Assembly (NCBI GenBank): GCA_037383845.1
Contig: JARRON010000026.1
Coordinates: 1 to 36,500 of the forward strand
Reading direction: 5' to 3'
Length of the DNA: 36,500 nt
Source: JARRON01 sp037383845
GTDB lineage: Bacteria > Pseudomonadota > Gammaproteobacteria > Steroidobacterales > XN24
The notes under the pieces are model-generated. The model did no database searches, had not been told where the DNA came from, and was given only the letters and a program-made list of their open reading frames with translations. The translations under genes and the position numbers were made by a program. Shown piece by piece: positions 7,915-15,374 of the stretch (positions are counted from its first letter, which is position 1; each line of letters begins with the position of its first letter).

Positions 7915-8172
7915 TCAGGTCGTCTCCCCTTCGAATCGCCTCATGCGCACATTGCGGGCCTGGTCGCTGATGGTCTTCCGGACCCGCTTCAGCAGTCGCC
8001 GGGCCCAGGCGAACTCCAGGCCGAGGATGCCCAGGCCGAAGGGAATCACGACGAAGGCCGGTCCGGGCAGGAACACAAGCGCAATGCCGAACAGCAGCAC
8101 GGTCGTCCCGACCACGGCGACGATCAGGCGCCGGGCCTGGCGAACTGTAAGGTCTACGAGGGCTCTAAGCAT
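7915..8172 (-). CDS. Small PGPGW-type membrane protein
   Basis: An 85-residue protein with two closely spaced hydrophobic segments (about 13-32 and 36-52). A FLPGPAF turn joins them, followed by a basic tail rich in Arg/Lys. This is the pattern of the putative transmembrane PGPGW family; its function is unknown. ATG 8172 is chosen because GAAAG lies just upstream and the protein then begins at the amphipathic start. A longer frame to 8235 adds a Pro/Cys-rich stretch that looks untranslated. It diverges from the thioredoxin-CcdA fusion gene. Confidence 0.75.
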   Translation of the reverse strand: MLRALVDLTVRQARRLIVAVVGTTVLLFGIALVFLPGPAFVVIPFGLGILGLEFAWARRLLKRVRKTISDQARNVRMRRFEGETT

Positions 8173-8306
8173 TGGCTTTCGGCATGCTGACTGATTTGGA
8201 CAGCTGATTGTCCCCCTCGGTTCCGCCCGCCGCAAGCACTAACCACGATTGCCAAGTCCTGCGGGGGTCCGTAGAGTCCGCCGCCGTCCGTGCCCCGGGA
8301 GATCCG

Positions 8307-9575
8307 ATGATTCGTCGTTCAAGCCTCCGCCGACTTGCCCTGGCCGCGCTGCTGTTGCTGCCGGCGGTCGGCTTCGCCCAGACCCAGTGGACACAGTCCG
8401 GGCCTGAGGGCGAACAGCTGATCCTGTACTACTTCTATTCCGACACCTGCCCACACTGCCAGGAGGCGAAACCCTTCGTGCAGTCCCTGGGCGAGAAACC
8501 CTGGATAGAGTTGCAGACCTTCGAGGTCACCAGGAACCGGGACAACGCGCGCCTGTACGTGGCGGTGGCCGGCGAGCTGGGCGAGAAAGCCCGCAGCGTT
8601 CCCGGGTTCATCTACTGCGGCACCATGCGCACCGGGTACGACACTGCAGAAACCACCGGGGCGTCCCTCCTGGCGGACCTGCAGGCCTGCCGTGCGGACC
8701 CGGAGGCCTTTATCGCTCAGGCGGCGGCGGACATCCCCGAGAAAGCGGAGGCGATGGAGGTCCCCGTCCTCGGCAGCATCGACGCTGACAAATGGGCCCT
8801 GCCGATACTCACCGTGGTCCTGGGCGGGCTGGACGCCTTCAATCCCTGCGCGTTCTTTGTGCTCCTGTTCCTGCTGAGCGTGATGGTGCACGCCGGCAGC
8901 CGGGCCCGGATGATGCTGGTGGGGGGCGTCTTCGTGCTGTTTTCGGGGCTGGTGTACTTCGCGTTCATGGCCGCCTGGCTCAACGCCTTCCTGCTCATAG
9001 GCGAGCTGCGGGTGGTGACCGTCATCGCGGGCCTCATCGCCGTGGTCCTGGGCCTGCTGAACATCAAGGACTACTTCTGGTTCAAGCAGGGCCCGTCCCT
9101 CTCCATTCCCGAGTCGAAAAAGCCCGGCCTGTTCCAGCGAATGCGGTCGCTGGTGGGCGAGAAGAGTCTCTGGGCGGTGCTGACGGGCACGGCCGTGCTC
9201 GCCATCGCGGCCAACAGCTACGAGCTGCTGTGCACCGCCGGTTTCCCCATGGTCTACACCCGGATCCTCACGATGCGGGAGGTGGACCCGCTGGTGTATT
9301 ACCTGTACCTGGCGCTGTACAACTTCGTGTACATCATCCCGCTGCTGGTGATCGTCGGAATCTTCGTGCTGCGCTTCGGGCAGCACAAGCTCTCGGAGCG
9401 GGAAGGACGGGTGCTGAAGCTGCTGTCCGGGATGATGATGTTCGGCCTGGGCAGCCTGCTGCTGCTGGCGCCGGAGGCCCTGAACCAGGTCGGGGTGGCG
9501 ATCCTGCTGCTGGCGCTGGCGGTCGTCTCCACCTGGCTTATCCACTGGTCAAGCCGAAAACGGGGTCTGATATAG
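8307..9575 (+). CDS. Secreted thioredoxin-like domain fused to a CcdA/DsbD-like membrane domain
   Basis: The product has 422 residues. A signal peptide (1-24) is followed by a thioredoxin-fold domain with C48-P-H-C51, then a membrane domain of about six helices from residue ~165. The membrane part holds an NPC cysteine in the first helix and a CTAGFP cysteine about 125 residues later, as in CcdA/DsbD electron carriers. The likely role is to move reducing power across the inner membrane to a periplasmic thiol pathway, perhaps cytochrome c maturation or disulfide repair. In classic DsbD the thioredoxin domain is C-terminal; here it is N-terminal. ATG 8307 has GGGAG upstream and starts the signal peptide; in-frame upstream codons are unlikely. 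It is followed closely by a lipoprotein gene. Confidence 0.87.
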   Translation: MIRRSSLRRLALAALLLLPAVGFAQTQWTQSGPEGEQLILYYFYSDTCPHCQEAKPFVQSLGEKPWIELQTFEVTRNRDNARLYVAVAGELGEKARSVPGFIYCGTMRTGYDTAETTGASLLADLQACRADPEAFIAQAAADIPEKAEAMEVPVLGSIDADKWALPILTVVLGGLDAFNPCAFFVLLFLLSVMVHAGSRARMMLVGGVFVLFSGLVYFAFMAAWLNAFLLIGELRVVTVIAGLIAVVLGLLNIKDYFWFKQGPSLSIPESKKPGLFQRMRSLVGEKSLWAVLTGTAVLAIAANSYELLCTAGFPMVYTRILTMREVDPLVYYLYLALYNFVYIIPLLVIVGIFVLRFGQHKLSEREGRVLKLLSGMMMFGLGSLLLLAPEALNQVGVAILLLALAVVSTWLIHWSSRKRGLI

Positions 9576-9597
9576 TCGCTTCGTGTGCGGGAGGAGC
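9571..9597 (+). promoter_or_regulatory. Putative -10 element and ribosome site before the small lipoprotein
   Basis: TATAGT at 9571-9576 overlaps the stop codon region of the thioredoxin-CcdA gene and matches the -10 consensus at five of six bases. GGGAGGAG follows just before ATG 9600. No clear -35 is visible. Confidence 0.4.
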
Positions 9598-9599
9598 CC

Positions 9600-9986
9600 A
9601 TGCGCCATGCCCCGGTAGTCATCCTGGCCGTCCTGGCCACCGCCTGCCTCGGCCCGCGGCCCTGGTGGGAAAAGGAGCTGGCGGCCTGGGAAGGCGCCAG
9701 CGTCTCCGAGCTCATGGACGCCTGGGGACCGCCGAACCGCACCGTGACCGGCGACGACGGCCAGCCGGTGCTGGTCTACGACTCGACGGTAGCCATGGAC
9801 CGGCGCCAGGACATCATGGTGGATCCGGACAAGGCCCTGGGCCGGGACGCGCCGGACCAGGGCCGTGATTTCATCCAGGACCTCGACTGCAGCATGTACT
9901 TCGAGATCGAAAACGAGGTCGTGGCGGCCACCCGCTACGAGGGTGCGGGCTGCCAGGTGGTATCCAGGAAGAACAGCGGCCGCTAG
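9600..9986 (+). CDS. Small putative lipoprotein, unknown function
   Basis: 128 residues. A short hydrophobic leader ends in LATAC, a plausible but imperfect lipobox, so the mature protein would begin with a lipidated Cys17 and sit in the cell envelope. The rest is soluble with a pattern (ELMDAWGPP, then a strand ending LVYDS) seen in small bacterial outer-membrane-type lipoproteins that resemble SmpA/BamE-like folds; I do not assign a family. Two other cysteines may form a disulfide. The GGAGGAG site fixes ATG 9600; the GTG at 9585 lies before this site. It lies 24 bases after the thioredoxin-CcdA gene and may be co-transcribed. Confidence 0.75.
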   Translation: MRHAPVVILAVLATACLGPRPWWEKELAAWEGASVSELMDAWGPPNRTVTGDDGQPVLVYDSTVAMDRRQDIMVDPDKALGRDAPDQGRDFIQDLDCSMYFEIENEVVAATRYEGAGCQVVSRKNSGR

Positions 9987-10002
9987 GGCCGCGTGCCCGG
10001 AT

Positions 10003-10578
10003 CTAGTTGGCGCCTCTGCCCGCCGTGAACGGATAGCTGGAGAAGATTTCCGCCACCACCGAGTCGATCGCGGCCGCCGGGTTCTCCCGGACCTTCTCCG
10101 TGACCCGGCCGGTAGCGATGCCCTCCCAGACCATCTTCTTCCTGTCGGCGTCCACGAGGTCGACGAACAGCGTACCCCTCACGTAGTTGTCCACGCGGGT
10201 CTCGTAGGTGTACGCCGGCCACGGCGTGTAGAACGGGTCGCGCCAGCCGTAATAGCCCATGGGCGGCATGGCGGTGGGCACCTGCCGGACCTCCTGGATG
10301 TCCTTCGTTGTCACGGAGAAGTTCACCAGGAGATCAGGGTTGTCGGACCGCTGATAGCCCCGGGCCTCCAGCGCGCCGGCGATGGCCTCCCGGATGCGCT
10401 GGTCTGTCAGGCTGGAGTAGCCGGGGTCCCCGCCCCTGGCGTCCCTCGGCAGGAATCCGTAGGTTCGGTACTGGGCGAAATTCACGCTCGGGTCATAATC
10501 CGACCGGACCTCCGGCCCGGTGGCGCATGCCGCCAGCGCGACCACGACCGCGAAAAGCGAAAGAAATCTGGGTTTCAT
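10003..10578 (-). CDS. DUF4136 lipoprotein
   Basis: 191 residues. The leader ends LAACATG, a good lipobox, so the protein is lipid-anchored in the envelope. The DUF4136 pattern is clear: DYDPSVNFAQYRTYGF, IREAIAGALEARGY, PDLLVNFSV, then the GTLFVDLVDADRKKMVWEG strand pair and a C-terminal helix. Family function is unknown. ATG 10578 has GGAGA upstream; the same frame stays open far upstream but that part is antisense to the redoxin gene. It converges with the small lipoprotein gene and diverges from the redoxin gene. Confidence 0.88.
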   Translation of the reverse strand: MKPRFLSLFAVVVALAACATGPEVRSDYDPSVNFAQYRTYGFLPRDARGGDPGYSSLTDQRIREAIAGALEARGYQRSDNPDLLVNFSVTTKDIQEVRQVPTAMPPMGYYGWRDPFYTPWPAYTYETRVDNYVRGTLFVDLVDADRKKMVWEGIATGRVTEKVRENPAAAIDSVVAEIFSSYPFTAGRGAN

Positions 10579-10677
10579 GGGAATCTCCTGGGTTCCGGGC
10601 GCCGGCGTCCTTGAAGTCCAGGACCGGCGACAGCAGTTCTCATCCATCAAGTGTACGACACCCGCGGAGGCGGTTCG

Positions 10678-11556
10678 GTGCGAAAAGCCAAATCCATCTT
10701 CATTCTCTGGTACCCGCTGGGCGTGGTTGTCATCGCGGTCCTTTCCCTGTGGATGCTGGTCGCCGGCGGGCACCGGCTCGCCTGGGCCGGCGCGCTTCTG
10801 ACGGTGCTGCCTTTCATCGGACTGTACCTGCGTGCCGTGACCTCGGACACCCTGGCCAGGACCAGCCACTCCCTCCCGGTGCTCTCGGCGCTGACTCTGG
10901 CGGGCGTGGCCCTGGCTGCCTGGGCCGCGCTGTCCGGGGCCGGCGGGCCCTGGCTTCCCCTGGCGCTGGCGACGGCCGGCGCCGCCGGCTTCTTCCTGTA
11001 CGACTTCTGGTATTCGAGTTTCGGCCGCCGCGTCAGCGACCGAATCGTGCCCGGCGAGCCCCTGCCCGAGTTCCGGGCCACGGACCTGGAAGGCCGGCCC
11101 GTGGGTCCGGGCGACCTCCGCGGGAAACCGGCGCTGTACATGTTCTACCGGGGCAACTGGTGCCCCTTCTGCCAGGCGCAGGTGCGGGAGATCATCGATC
11201 GCTACAAGGAACTGATGGACAGGGGCGTGGAAGTCGCGCTGATCAGCCCCGACGAGCACGACCTGAGCCGCCGGGTGGCCGAGATCTTCGACGCGCCCTT
11301 CCACTTCTGGATCGACCGGGACCTGGCCGCGGCGCGGGCGCTGGACATCGTTGATACCCAGGGCGTCCCTGCCGGGCCCCTGAGACGGCGCCATGGTACG
11401 GACACAGTCCTGCCCACCGTGGTCATCACCGACGCCGGCGGCCGGGTCATCTTCTCGGACCAGACCCGCAACTACCGGGTCAGGCCGGACCCGGAGATTT
11501 TCCTCCGCGTGCTTTCGTCCCACGGGGTGGAAGGCCGGACTCAACCCTCCTCGTAG
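10678..11556 (+). CDS. Membrane-anchored AhpC/TSA-type redoxin
   Basis: 292 residues. Three to four membrane helices lie in the first ~110 residues, followed by a redoxin/peroxiredoxin-like domain with NWC-P-F-C (C162, C165). The active-site strand ALYMFYRGN precedes it, and the fold continues to LPTVVITDAGG. A CXXC rather than a single peroxidatic Cys suggests a thiol-disulfide oxidoreductase or bacterioferritin comigratory-like peroxidase; the side of the membrane is uncertain. The GTG at 10678 has GGAGG seven bases upstream and is preferred over the GTG at 10651. Its last 16 bases overlap the convergent small gene at 11541-11756. Confidence 0.82.
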   Translation: MRKAKSIFILWYPLGVVVIAVLSLWMLVAGGHRLAWAGALLTVLPFIGLYLRAVTSDTLARTSHSLPVLSALTLAGVALAAWAALSGAGGPWLPLALATAGAAGFFLYDFWYSSFGRRVSDRIVPGEPLPEFRATDLEGRPVGPGDLRGKPALYMFYRGNWCPFCQAQVREIIDRYKELMDRGVEVALISPDEHDLSRRVAEIFDAPFHFWIDRDLAAARALDIVDTQGVPAGPLRRRHGTDTVLPTVVITDAGGRVIFSDQTRNYRVRPDPEIFLRVLSSHGVEGRTQPSS

Positions 11557-11756
11557 CTGTCCAGGTCCGACAGTTCCCGGTCCAGGCGCCGCCGCTCGGC
11601 GAGAGCCTCCAGGGTCCGGCGAGCCACGGTGCCGGGCCCGGTGGTCCGCACCGCCTCCCGCTGCTCGATGTCGGAGATGAACTCCACGGCGTCAAACTCG
11701 CCCCCGAATTCGAAGTCGGGTGCCGTGTCGCTGGTCTCGGTAATGCGTCTGCTCAT
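11541..11756 (-). CDS. Small acidic protein, PA3496-like
   Basis: 71 residues. The N-terminal half is acidic; the C-terminal half is a charged helix (ARRTLEALAERRRLDREL) ending in an acidic tail. This pattern resembles the PA3496 family of small proteins proposed to affect envelope integrity; the match is by eye and uncertain. ATG 11756 is chosen with GGAGAG about 10 bases upstream; a GTG at 11786 would add ten residues. It converges with the redoxin gene (16-base overlap) and diverges from the kinase gene. Confidence 0.6.
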   Translation of the reverse strand: MSRRITETSDTAPDFEFGGEFDAVEFISDIEQREAVRTTGPGTVARRTLEALAERRRLDRELSDLDSYEEG

Positions 11757-11873
11757 GGGTCGGCAACTCTCCGCTGGGCCCGCCACCCGCAGGCGGCCGG
11801 GCTGGGTCTCCTGGGAACTTAGAGGGCGGCGACGGCCAGAAATTCCCGCCCTCGCCCGTCGGGCGGGTTTGCC

Positions 11874-11889
11874 CTATAGTCACGAACTG
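11874..11889 (+). promoter_or_regulatory. Putative -10 element directly before the kinase gene
   Basis: CTATAGTCACGAACTG contains TATAGT (11875-11880). A start site about seven bases later would fall at about 11887, so the GTG at 11889 would be almost leaderless. A 16-base element differing at two positions precedes the M48 protease gene (30956-30971). A 7-bp inverted repeat (11845-11851 with 11861-11867) lies just upstream. No strong -35 is seen. Confidence 0.4.
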
Positions 11890-12713
11890 TGTCCCGGCCA
11901 GACCTGCCGGGGACCGGGATCCCACGGAAGTTGCTGAGAGCACGGCAAAAACTCGGCAAGTACCGGATCGAGCGGCGCCTGTCCGACGGTCCCCTGGCCG
12001 CCGTGTACCAGGCCTACGACACCATCCACGGTCTCCGGGTCGCCCTGAAGATCCCCCATCGCCAGATGATGGACGACTACTTCCTGGCGGACTTCCGCAA
12101 GGAAGTTCGGGTGCTGGCCAAGATGGATCACCCCAACATCCTGCCCATGCAGAACGCCTGCTTCATCGACGGGTACTTCGTCATCTCCATGCCCCTGGGA
12201 CTGGAGGCCCTGGGCGAGCGGCTGACCCGGCGCATCGCCACCGCCAAGGCCATGGACTTCGCCCACCAGATTCTGGCCGGCGTCGCCCATGCCCACGGCC
12301 ACCGCATCATCCACTGCGACATCAAGCCGGATAACTTCATCCTCTTCCCAGGCGACGTGCTTCGCCTGACGGACTTCGGCTTCGCCAAGCTGGCCCGCAA
12401 GCGAATCCAGGCCTCCGGCTCCGGCACCGTGGGCTACGTGGCCCCGGAGCAGGCCATGGGACGGCCCGTTCTGGCCTCGGACGTGTTCTCCATCGGGCTC
12501 GTCCTGTACCGGATGTTCGCCGGCAGGCTGCCGGGCTGGCCCTACGACTGGCCACCGCCGGGGGTCGCCCGGCTGCGCCAGAAGCTCCATCCCGACATGG
12601 TGGCGATGATCCGGCGGGCCATCGAGGTCAAGCCCTCCCGCCGCTACCCGGACGCCATCCGGATGCTCAAGGCCTTCGAGCGCATCCGCAGCCACGCCGT
12701 CCGGCAGCGATGA
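11889..12713 (+). CDS. Small Ser/Thr protein kinase
   Basis: A 274-residue, soluble, single-domain Hanks-type kinase with no membrane anchor or sensor domain. Visible catalytic elements are VALK (K54), a helix-C Glu (E72), H-C-D-I-K-P-D-N (D144, K146, N149), DFG (162-164), SGTVGY and APE (185-187). The glycine loop is degenerate (SDGPLAAV). The Arg of HRD is Cys, so this is a non-RD kinase that probably needs no activation-loop phosphorylation. Its last bases overlap the phosphatase gene by four (ATGA), so the two are made together. The target is unknown. The start is GTG 11889 with no obvious ribosome site, possibly leaderless. Confidence 0.87.
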   Translation: MSRPDLPGTGIPRKLLRARQKLGKYRIERRLSDGPLAAVYQAYDTIHGLRVALKIPHRQMMDDYFLADFRKEVRVLAKMDHPNILPMQNACFIDGYFVISMPLGLEALGERLTRRIATAKAMDFAHQILAGVAHAHGHRIIHCDIKPDNFILFPGDVLRLTDFGFAKLARKRIQASGSGTVGYVAPEQAMGRPVLASDVFSIGLVLYRMFAGRLPGWPYDWPPPGVARLRQKLHPDMVAMIRRAIEVKPSRRYPDAIRMLKAFERIRSHAVRQR

Positions 12714-13591
12714 GCCCGGCAGCCCGTACCGACGTCCTCCTGCTGGCCAACCCTTCGCGGCAGGAGTGGCACGTGGTCCGGGCAGCAGCGGGCGCAGCAG
12801 CGGCTTTCGCGCAGCCTCGGCCGGGCGCCGAGGCCAGCGAGGACTCCCTGTTGGTGCTGCCCCTGGGCCAGGACGCGGCGGTCCTGGCGGTGGCAGACGG
12901 CATGGGCGGTGTGCCCGGCGGAGGCGAGGCCGCCACCCGGGCGGTGACGACCCTGGGCCGGGTCGTGGAGGAGGGCGTGGCGGCAGGCCATACGCTGCGA
13001 AGCTGCGTGCTGAACGGCATCGAACAGGCCAACGCCGCCGTCCTGGAGATGGCCAACGGGGCCGCGACCACCCTGGCCGTGGCGGAACTCTCCGGCGGAC
13101 TGGTCCGCGCCTACAACGTCGGCGACTCCGAGGTGCTGGTGGTCGGTCAGCGGGGCCGGGTCAAGCTCAGGACGGTCTCACACTCCCCGGTGGGCTTCGC
13201 TGTCCAGGCCGGCCTGGTGGACGATGACGAGGCCATGCACCACGAGGACCGGCACGTAGTATCCAACTTCCTGGGCAGCCGGAACATGCGCATCGAGGTC
13301 GGCTCTCCGGTGAGGCTGGCGGCGCGGGATACCGTGGTGGTGTGCAGCGACGGGCTGGCCGACAACCTGCGGGTTTCCGAGATCCCGCCGCTGGTGTGCC
13401 TGGGGGACCTGGACGCCGGCGTGGCCCGGCTGGGCAGGGCCGCCTCGGCGAGAATGGCCGACGCCGCGGGCGATCACCCCAGCAAGCCCGACGACCTGAG
13501 CATCGTTGCCTACCGGCCCATGCCCGGGGCCACGGTCCTTCGCCGCCTGCCGCCTCCCCGCCAGCTGGAACTGGACCACGCGGCGGGCTAG
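12710..13591 (+). CDS. PP2C-family Ser/Thr protein phosphatase
   Basis: 293 residues with the PP2C metal-binding motifs in order: SEDS (43-46), ADGMGG (62-67, D63 and G64), NVGDS (136-140), CSDGLADN (212-219, D213) and KPDDLS (259-264). It probably removes phosphate from targets of the kinase with which it overlaps by four bases. The first ~30 residues form an extra N-terminal strand/helix. No membrane segment is present. This kinase-phosphatase pair lacks the type VI secretion neighbours often seen with PpkA/PppA. It converges with the SDR gene with 10 bases between. Confidence 0.87.
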   Translation: MSPAARTDVLLLANPSRQEWHVVRAAAGAAAAFAQPRPGAEASEDSLLVLPLGQDAAVLAVADGMGGVPGGGEAATRAVTTLGRVVEEGVAAGHTLRSCVLNGIEQANAAVLEMANGAATTLAVAELSGGLVRAYNVGDSEVLVVGQRGRVKLRTVSHSPVGFAVQAGLVDDDEAMHHEDRHVVSNFLGSRNMRIEVGSPVRLAARDTVVVCSDGLADNLRVSEIPPLVCLGDLDAGVARLGRAASARMADAAGDHPSKPDDLSIVAYRPMPGATVLRRLPPPRQLELDHAAG

Positions 13592-13601
13592 GCCCCCGCG
13601 T

Positions 13602-14324
13602 CTACCACTCGATCTGCTGGCGCTGGCGGAAGAAGCCACCGGAGGGTCCTCCGTCCGGCAGGGTGGCCAGCCATACCGGGGTGTCCGCCCCTTCCTCCAC
13701 CGACAGCGGTGCCTCGTCCGAGCCCATGTCCGTCCGAACCCAGCCGGGACAGGCGGAATTCACCAGCACGTTGGTGCCGGCGAGCTGCCGGGCGAACAAC
13801 ACGGTCAGCAGGTTCAGTGCTCCCTTGGACAGCCGGTAGGCCGGCGAGTCCACCACGGCGTAGTCCGAATCCGGGTTGGTGATGTCGTGGAAGGCACCCA
13901 GGGTGCTGGACATGTTCACCACCCGGCCATAGTCCTGGCGCCGCATGGTCGGCAGCACGGCCTGGGTCAGCAGCAGCGGGCCCATCACGTTGGTCGCCAG
14001 GCTCCCCGAGACAATCTCCGCGGGAACGGCGTCGATGCCCTCGGGGCCGTCCAGCATGACGCCGGCGTTGTTGACCAGCACGTCGATGCGACCCACCGAT
14101 TCCACGACCTCGGACACCGCTACCGGGATGCGCGCCGTGTCCCGCACGTCCAGACGCAGAGGCCTTGCGCCGGGTACCTCCCGGGCGGCCGCTTCCGCCC
14201 GGCCCTGCTCCCGGGCCGCCATGACCACGCACAGCCCCGCCGCCCCGAGCTGCCGGCTGATCTCGAAGCCGAGGCCGCGATTGGCCCCTGTGACCAGGGC
14301 CACTCGCCGTGTCTCGTCTGCCAT
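13602..14324 (-). CDS. Short-chain dehydrogenase/reductase
   Basis: 240 residues, classical SDR. The cofactor loop TGANRGLG is near residue 14, NNAG near 87, the catalytic Ser in NMSST, and Y-x-x-x-K in AYRLSKGAL. The Arg after the second strand (AAREQGRAE) suggests NADP(H). The substrate is unknown; the carbonyl reductase-like subfamily (with a long YxxxK region preceded by DYAVVDSP) is likely. ATG 14324 is chosen because GGAGGAAGG lies upstream. It diverges from the aldo-keto reductase gene; the 96 bases between them hold both promoters. Confidence 0.87.
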   Translation of the reverse strand: MADETRRVALVTGANRGLGFEISRQLGAAGLCVVMAAREQGRAEAAAREVPGARPLRLDVRDTARIPVAVSEVVESVGRIDVLVNNAGVMLDGPEGIDAVPAEIVSGSLATNVMGPLLLTQAVLPTMRRQDYGRVVNMSSTLGAFHDITNPDSDYAVVDSPAYRLSKGALNLLTVLFARQLAGTNVLVNSACPGWVRTDMGSDEAPLSVEEGADTPVWLATLPDGGPSGGFFRQRQQIEW

Positions 14325-14420
14325 GAGCACCTTCCTCCGTGGAACCGCCGCAGTCTACCAGCACGGCGTCGACCACGGCCGCCCGCTACACTGGCAACCT
14401 GGCCGCGAACGGGAGGGAAC

Positions 14421-15374
14421 ATGGAATACCGCAGACTGGGCCGAAGCGAACTTTCGGTCTCCGAGATTGCCCTGGGATCCTGGCTGACCTACGGGGTCGG
14501 CGTCGGAAAAAGCAAGGCCGAGGCCTGCGTCACGGCCGCCTTCGAGGCCGGCATCAACTTCCTGGACACGGCCAACGCGTACGGCAAGGGCGCCGCCGAG
14601 ACCGTGCTCGGCGATATTCTTCAGCGGTCAGACCGGCCGCGGGACAGCTACGTGCTGGCCACCAAGCTCTTCTTTCCCATGTCCCCCACGGACCAGGGCC
14701 TTTCCCGGGAACAGGTCGCCAAGCAGCTCGACGCCTCCCTGGAGCGGCTCCAGACCGATTACGTGGATCTTTATCAGTGTCATCGCTATGACCCGGAAAC
14801 GCCCCTGGAGGAAACCATGGAGGCGCTGACCCGGGCGGTGGAGGCCGGCAAAGTGCGCTACATCGGGTTCAGCGAGTGGCCTCCGGAGAAGATCCGGGCC
14901 GCCGCCGGGATCCCGGGCGTGGAGCGTTTCGTCTCAAGCCAGCCCCAGTACTCCATGCTTTGGCGCCAGATCGAGTCGGAAGTGATCCCCCTGTGCGAGA
15001 GCCTCGGCATCTCTCAGATCGTCTGGTCGCCGCTGGCCCAGGGCGTACTGACCGGCAAGTACGGCACGGGCCGTGTGCCCGACGACTCCCGGGCTGCCAG
15101 CGAAGCCATGAGCGGCTTCATGGACAACGTGCTCCGCCCCGAGGTGCTTTCGGCGGTACAGCGGCTCGAGGCCGTCGCCGCCGATACGGGGCTCACCATG
15201 CCCCAGCTCGCCCTGGCCTGGGTACTGCGCCAGCCCAACGTCGCCTCGGCGATCATCGGCGCCTCCCGGCCGGAACAGGTGCACGAGAACGCTGCCGCGT
15301 CGGGCAAGACCCTCAGTGACGCCACGCTGACCGCCGTCGACGAGGCGCTGGGGGGAGTGTCCCTCGCGGACTAG
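14421..15374 (+). CDS. Aldo/keto reductase (Kv-beta-like)
   Basis: 317 residues. The NADPH-dependent AKR barrel is clear: MEYRRLGRSELSVSEI start, catalytic D-Y (LDTANAYG), K (VLATKLFF) and H (YQCHRY), then the C-terminal cofactor region VASAIIGASRPEQV. The size and the sequence SEWPPEKI/PQYSMLWRQIE fit the voltage-gated K+ channel beta-subunit-like group that reduces aldehydes or ketones. GGGAGGG lies 3 bases before ATG 14421. A -10-like TACACT lies at 14386-14391. Its TAG stop shares the palindrome CTAG with the stop of the convergent ABC permease. Confidence 0.9.
   Translation: MEYRRLGRSELSVSEIALGSWLTYGVGVGKSKAEACVTAAFEAGINFLDTANAYGKGAAETVLGDILQRSDRPRDSYVLATKLFFPMSPTDQGLSREQVAKQLDASLERLQTDYVDLYQCHRYDPETPLEETMEALTRAVEAGKVRYIGFSEWPPEKIRAAAGIPGVERFVSSQPQYSMLWRQIESEVIPLCESLGISQIVWSPLAQGVLTGKYGTGRVPDDSRAASEAMSGFMDNVLRPEVLSAVQRLEAVAADTGLTMPQLALAWVLRQPNVASAIIGASRPEQVHENAAASGKTLSDATLTAVDEALGGVSLAD

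Noticed and set aside
10579..11544. N-terminal extension of the DUF4136 protein
   Set aside because: The frame is open but antisense to the redoxin gene; the lipoprotein leader and ribosome site at 10578 define the start.
13506..14420. N-terminal extension of the aldo-keto reductase across the SDR gene
   Set aside because: The extension is antisense to a clear SDR; GGGAGGG and the family start at 14421 are decisive.
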